This document shows, in pieces, positions 60,076 through 64,000 of a stretch of DNA of 64,000 nt; the stretch's first letter is position 1, and each line of letters begins with the position of its first letter. Origin of the DNA: Avena insularis (lineage: Eukaryota > Streptophyta > Magnoliopsida > Poales > Poaceae); the NCBI GenBank assembly GCA_023614405.1, contig CM042687.1:240958292-241022291 (forward strand). Direction: 5' to 3'. The notes beneath the pieces were generated by a model. That model was given only the letters and a program-made list of their open reading frames with translations. It was not told the origin of the DNA and did not search any database. A program made the translations under genes and the position numbers.

Positions 60076-60182
60076 CCTTGCTTCCTCCTACGACACCTAA
60101 AAATTTTAAGTTGTTTCTGTCGTTTCTAGAACATGAGACTATATGTGGTGTGTTGGACCAGATGCAATGTCTTCGTGCGCGC

Positions 60183-60209
60183 GCACGTGTGTGTGTATGT
60201 GTGTGTGAC
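60183..60209. repeat. GC/GT dinucleotide-rich microsatellite
   Basis: A short alternating purine-pyrimidine run (GCGCGCACGTGTGTGTGTAT and more GT) in the 3' flank of the zf-XS-like gene, about 110 bases after its stop. The rest of 60076-60600 holds no supported gene. Confidence 0.7.
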
Positions 60210-60609
60210 ATCCGTGTCTCCGCCCTCTCGATCCCCACGCCATGGACAAGTCGCACGCACACCCTTCCTTCCCAGCACGACCATGCAATCGTAGCCCTGC
60301 GATGTCTAAACCGATGGTGCTCGACCGGTCAAAGTTGCTTCGTGGTAGGTAAAGACAATAGTCATGGTAAATGCGATCTTACCGGTCCTCCTCCTCCCAT
60401 CCGCTTTCAAAGAAGGGCCTCCCGGCCCCACATCCCTGCGATGTGCAAATTCTGTCGCTGCCATTTGCATGTGGCAGCATCCAGAACTGCCATGCAGTGC
60501 CTGGGTTTACTTTCCGTGGCTTGACTTTTCTAAAAGTTTGGCCAAACTTTCTTGGATTGACCATTCAAAAATATATATATAGGCCTTAAGCCTTGGGACC
60601 GAGGGAGTA

Positions 60610-60948
60610 CTCCCTCCCTCCCAGTTTAGGATGCGCATATTTTGTTTTCAAGATTTCTCAAATTAGGATGCGTATTATGCATGGAATCCTAGTGCTAACC
60701 TGACTCTCTTTCCCCTGATTAAATACTGCATGCAATTAACTTATTATACGTTTCTCTTCCCACAATGATGACTAACCATTGCATGCATGAGTTTTAATGG
60801 GGAGGCTCCACACGATGGCATGCATGATTAGTAATGAGTAAATCAGGAAAGGGTTAATTAAGTCCAGGATTTTCTTCCACAACCTTGCATGCAGTCTATT
60901 GGTATGCGTGTCAAAAACTATACGCATCCTAAATTGGGAGAGAGGGAG
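60610..60948. mobile_element. Stowaway-like MITE
   Basis: Terminal inverted repeats CTCCCTCC...TTTAGGATGCG and CGCATCCTAAATTGGGAG...GGGAG, flanked by TA at 60608-60609 and 60949-60950. Length about 339 bp with no ORF. CTCCCTCC termini with a TA duplication are the signature of Tc1/Mariner-derived Stowaway elements in grasses. Confidence 0.8.
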
Positions 60949-60950
60949 TA

Positions 60951-61192
60951 TTACTGAATATAGCTACCTCACATTGTGGTGGGATCCACAAGATCAGATG
61001 TCGTTATCCATGAACGGGCACAATCTAAGGACACATTCATAATATAATATTCTAGAAAACTCGGCACATCTTGCTTGGCAGCAGTGGCAAAGACATAATT
61101 ATTGTTATAACGAAGGTTATAGTCATAAACACACCCAGATTATAGTTCGAAAAGGTAATACACAATAGTTCGGAAGTGCTCACACATAGCTA
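60951..61192. other. spacer, probably the 3' flank of the exonuclease-like gene
   Basis: AT-rich, without an ORF or a recognisable repeat. It follows the stop of the - strand gene and may contain its 3' UTR. Confidence 0.35.
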
Positions 61193-62184
61193 TCACACAT
61201 TGTACTTGTGAAAGAACATGTTTTCGTAAACATAACAAGTCCCATACAAACACAACAATGATGCAATAAACTGGACATCCCAGCTTGTTGGAATGAATGG
61301 CGGAGAAGGCGACCGATCCCAGGATGTCTTCGGGCGCTTGCCTCGGCTGCTAGATTCCTCTCCATCATGGTATCTGCGGTAAAACAGTTGCCTTGGTGGT
61401 GGTTGAAGGGCGCGGCGCATGGAACGCAACACTTTGATATGGCAGTAAAGATCATGGCTGACATACCCGTCAATAGCAGCTACTTCAGGTTAGGTTCAGA
61501 AAGCGTCTTATCCCCCCAGTAATGGTGCCCTAAAAGCCTCCACCAACATATCGGGAGTTTGTCCTTCATGTCAGCGTACCACGGGTCGATGAGATCGGCG
61601 GCAAGAGCGGCCATCCTAGTCCTGCTGCCTCTCGTCCCTTGGATCCAGTAAATTTCCTGGATGTCCACTCTATACTCCTCTGGGATGAAAATTCCGACAG
61701 TCGGGCTCTTAAGAAGGCCATTGTTAAATCTGGTGTCAACACTAGTAAATATTATCCGGTGGTTCATGAGAAAGTCACCAAAGAGCAACCTAATTCTTTT
61801 GCCCCACCTGCATGAAAATGGATTTAGACAAATAATGTAGCAAGAACTTTTGCAAACAAACGGCTCAGGAACAAAATCAAAGCAACATGTACTTGTTCCC
61901 ATCACACCCTTCTCGCAAAAAGGCTGTGAAACGAGGTTGTGTTCCTTCATGGAGAGTTGCAGCACGGCAATCCTGTGGCGATCTCGGTTGTACTCGAGGT
62001 CGAGACCCACGAACCTGAACCCGCTTTCTTTCAACGGCAGCCAATTCTTGTAATGGGCAATACTGGAGTTCACCGTCTTAGGGTTGATGGTGTAGACGGC
62101 ACTGAGCTTCTTCCCATCGTGGACTTCTATGTCGAAGTACGCGGTCCCTATCTGGCCGTCATTTATGAAATACCATGGATCCAT
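61193..62184 (-). pseudogene. 3'-5' exonuclease-domain (DEDD, WRN/RNase D type) gene, decayed
   Basis: Starts MDPWYFINDG at 62184. It shows exonuclease motif I (FVGLDLEYNRDRHRIAVLQL near 62010), motif II (FTSVDTRFNNGLL near 61735), VDIQEIYWIQG and a Trp-rich segment, then motif III (VAAIDGYVSHDLY near 61470) and a tail ending at 61193. Such proteins remove nucleotides from 3' ends and are expanded in grasses. An intron is likely between about 61910 and 61811 (acceptor TTTTCATGCAG), but no donor keeps the downstream frame. A further frame change near 61485 separates motif III from the rest. The motif III Tyr of typical YAAID versions appears as Val. Probably a pseudogene; unannotated introns are the alternative. 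Confidence 0.65.
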
Positions 62185-62886
62185 GAATACAGGCAAGAGG
62201 GAAAGGACACGGAGGAAGAGGCTGATGTCGTGGCGATGGAAATGGATGGGGCCGGGGAAGAGGAAGACGATGTGGCCATGGAGGAGGAAAGGAGAAGGAT
62301 AAGAGCGAAACTACCTATTGCAAGATTTCAACCGCCCTTCCTAGTATGTGGAATGGTGCACAACCATTCGTAGTGGGGTGGAAGTGGAGGAAAACGGCGG
62401 TTCTACGAGGTGACGCTAGCGCTGCCTGAAATTGGTTCTGCGCCACTAGCATGCAGTGGAATCAAGGTTTTCCATGCACGATATAAGTCAAACTTAGTCG
62501 CGTTCTGACCTTCACTCTCTGACATGTGGGACCCCACATTTGGCAGTCGCATAGAGCATATATAGTTTTAAAAACCGGACCAGTCAGTGAACCGGTGAGG
62601 CGACTCAGAGGCGCTGGCAGAGGGCTGACCGGCGGCAGCCTGCGCCATAAATGGCGACATGACGACATGCTGACTGATTGGATGACACACTCTCCACCAC
62701 CGTTGTAGGCGCCGCCCGACGCCTGCCCTACTGACTGGACACTTCAATGCCCCTCTTCGCCCTCCGCGCCGGTATCTGATCCCGCCCCCTTTTAACTGCC
62801 CACCCACGGCCATCTTCTCCCACACAGAACGGAACACCATACCTCTCCTCCTTCCCCTTTTCCTTCTCCACTGCTTGCAGCTAGCC
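62185..62886. other. divergent intergenic region
   Basis: Lies between the - strand exonuclease-like gene and the + strand B3-like gene, so it would hold both promoters. The Glu/Asp-rich + strand ORF at 61939-62373 overlaps the exonuclease motifs antisense and is a shadow. GTTTTAAAAACCGGACCAG at 62566-62584 looks like the edge of an old transposon, but no partner end was found. Confidence 0.35.
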
Positions 62887-63364
62887 ATGGATGGTAGCGC
62901 TGGGTCGAGGGGAGGCCGTGGCAGCCATATATGCCAAGGGAGGCATGGAGGACTCGGCAAACTCACTACGCCACCATGCTCTCCCTCAACGCCATCGTCG
63001 CCCGAAGATTTCGATCCAGGCACCCAGTTCACCGTGGCCATCCACCACGGAATGCCGCGTGACAGGATGCTCCTGCCCCGCGGGTTCCTGATGCTGATCG
63101 GCGATGAGCTGCCATCGCTTGCCATGCTGCGGGCAAACGTCTTCAGGACAGGCAGGTACCCAGTCAACCTGTAGTACAACCTCCTCGTCCAGATGTACCT
63201 CGGCAACGGCTCGGAGCGCTTAGCCCACTTGCACCAGATCGAAAGCGGGCAACATCATCATCTTCAAGTACGGTGGTGAAGGAAAGTTTGGCGTTAGCGT
63301 CTTTGACCACACCATGTGCCACCGCTGCTACCACTCCGACTCCTCCTCCGACTCTGACGAGTAG
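62887..63364 (+). pseudogene. B3-like small protein gene with a stop and a frameshift
   Basis: Starts MDGSAGSRGGRG at 62887. It reads through QFTVAIHHGMPRDRMLLPRG and FLMLIGDELPSLAMLRANVF to a TAG at 63172-63174, then continues in the same frame (YNLLVQMYLGNGSERLAHL). After a one-base frame change near 63247 it reads NIIIFKYGGEGKFGVSVFD, a His/Cys cluster (HTMCHRCYH) and a Ser/Asp tail ending at 63362-63364. The LPRGF...NGSE...GNIIIFKYGG...VSVFD pattern resembles the plant B3 DNA-binding fold. Two independent breaks suggest a pseudogene; a shorter product ending at 63174 is the alternative. Confidence 0.5.
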
Positions 63365-63427
63365 GCTAGGCTATGCACACGTCATGTATGATGTATGAAT
63401 GTAGGCATTGGCCATTTGAAATGAAAA

Positions 63428-63433
63428 TCTTTA
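63428..63433 (-). terminator. poly(A) signal for a - strand transcript
   Basis: AATAAA on the - strand (TTGAATAAAGATTTTC), about 160 bases past the stop of the - strand fragment at 63592. It supports a transcript entering from the right and converging on the B3-like gene. Confidence 0.45.
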
Positions 63434-63591
63434 TTCAATCCCTAAAACGTCCTTGCACTCACGTCGTCCTAAAAGATTGTTACAACCTAATAATACGCGC
63501 GACCGCCAGTGCTGAGGGCGGCGGCTACGGCGGGTCAGATACACCATTCGCCATTGAGAGAATTGATGAGCGCTCGTTGCGTCTACACCTC

Positions 63592-63930
63592 CTATTCATC
63601 TCGATCAAGGCGGGCACGTAAGGAAGCATCGTCAGGATTGGCGCGCACCGCTTCCTGGAGGTCGCCACACACCAATCCGAGCTGCTCCAATCGCCGGTAT
63701 TCCGGCAGAAAGACGCGTTCCGCCACTGCCGTCGTGAAAGGCTCGCTTGTGTCTCGTGACGGCTATAGAAAGGGAGAACCGGCAGTGTTCCCATCCTGTA
63801 AATCTGCAGGCGTCCCGGAATCGGAGGAGGCAGCACGTCTGTCAACTCCCGCGGATTCAGCCACCACGACGGCAACGGCCGCTCGGGCACCTCTTCTCTG
63901 CCGGCATCGGGGTTACCATGGAGCTCAACG
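63592..63930 (-). pseudogene. unrecognised - strand gene, 3' part
   Basis: The frame ending at 63592 reads VAERVFLPEYRRLEQLGLV then CGDLQEAVRANPDDASLRAR, a helical, Leu/Arg-rich segment with protein-like composition. Upstream (63890-63745) the coding look moves to another frame (PERPLPSWWLNPRELTDVL), so either an intron or a frameshift lies near 63740. The N-terminal side leaves the window. No family was recognised. The overlapping + strand ORF at 63509-63955 is taken as a shadow because the - strand has the poly(A) signal. Confidence 0.35.
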
Positions 63931-64000
63931 TGTCGACGCCGGCGACCAGGAATGATGGTTTTTTGTGTTGTGAGTTGCTCGGGTATGGTCGAATATTGCT

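Noticed and set aside
60520..60609. A second Stowaway-like element directly left of 60610 (GGGACCGAGGGAGTA at the boundary)
   Set aside because: The right end looks convincing, but no matching left terminal repeat could be found within a reasonable distance.
61939..62373. 144-codon + strand ORF rich in Glu and Asp
   Set aside because: Antisense to the exonuclease motifs on the - strand, which have recognisable family conservation.
1..64000. tRNA, rRNA or microRNA genes
   Set aside because: No cloverleaf-type or rRNA-like sequence was recognised; the tRNA-Met matches are 12-base primer sites only.

Overview
This is a repeat-dominated stretch of a plant nuclear genome, most likely a Triticeae grass (wheat/barley group). 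The evidence is the Angela/BARE-like Ty1-copia proteins and LTR ends, chromodomain (Tekay-type) and Tat-type Ty3-gypsy elements, a Stowaway-like MITE, and small grass gene families on the right. There is no bacterial operon, CRISPR array, rRNA or tRNA gene. Family names are from recognition of motifs, not from a database search.

From 1 to about 58.2 kb the window is one nest of transposons built into a tandem array with a unit of about 660 bp. Array pieces survive at 2908-3079, 27210-28450 and 55570-58206. Layers: (a) copia-1, + strand, only its 3' part, 1-2907; (b) a complete Tekay-like chromovirus, + strand, 3080-27209, with LTRs of about 4.05 kb and a 5-bp TSD (TAGAT); (c) TR-GAG-1, - strand, 5487-15663, inserted into the 5' LTR of (b) with TSD GTGTA, the empty site being preserved in the other LTR; (d) copia-2, - strand, 28451-34698, its left LTR truncated; (e) a Tat-lineage element, - strand, about 34699-55569, which carries an antisense, apparently intron-containing extra ORF and two gag-like modules, and which has lost its left LTR; (f) TR-GAG-2, - strand, 36776-46860, inserted into the extra ORF of (e).

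The two TR-GAG copies are the most unusual objects. Each is about 10.1 kb, has LTRs of about 4.1 kb, and has only about 1.95 kb of internal DNA. The single recognisable product is a protein of 360 codons that is essentially a chain of zinc knuckles. They share the tRNA-Met primer site and a palindrome-polypurine module with the Tekay element, which suggests it could supply their enzymes. All retroelement coding regions seen are broken by stops or frameshifts.

The right 5.8 kb (58.2-64 kb) is gene-like: a two-exon gene with a zf-XS-like domain (59183-60075), a Stowaway-like MITE (60610-60948), a decayed 3'-5' exonuclease-domain gene on the - strand (61193-62184), a B3-like small gene with a stop and a frameshift on the + strand (62887-63364), and the 3' part of an unrecognised - strand gene running off the right edge.
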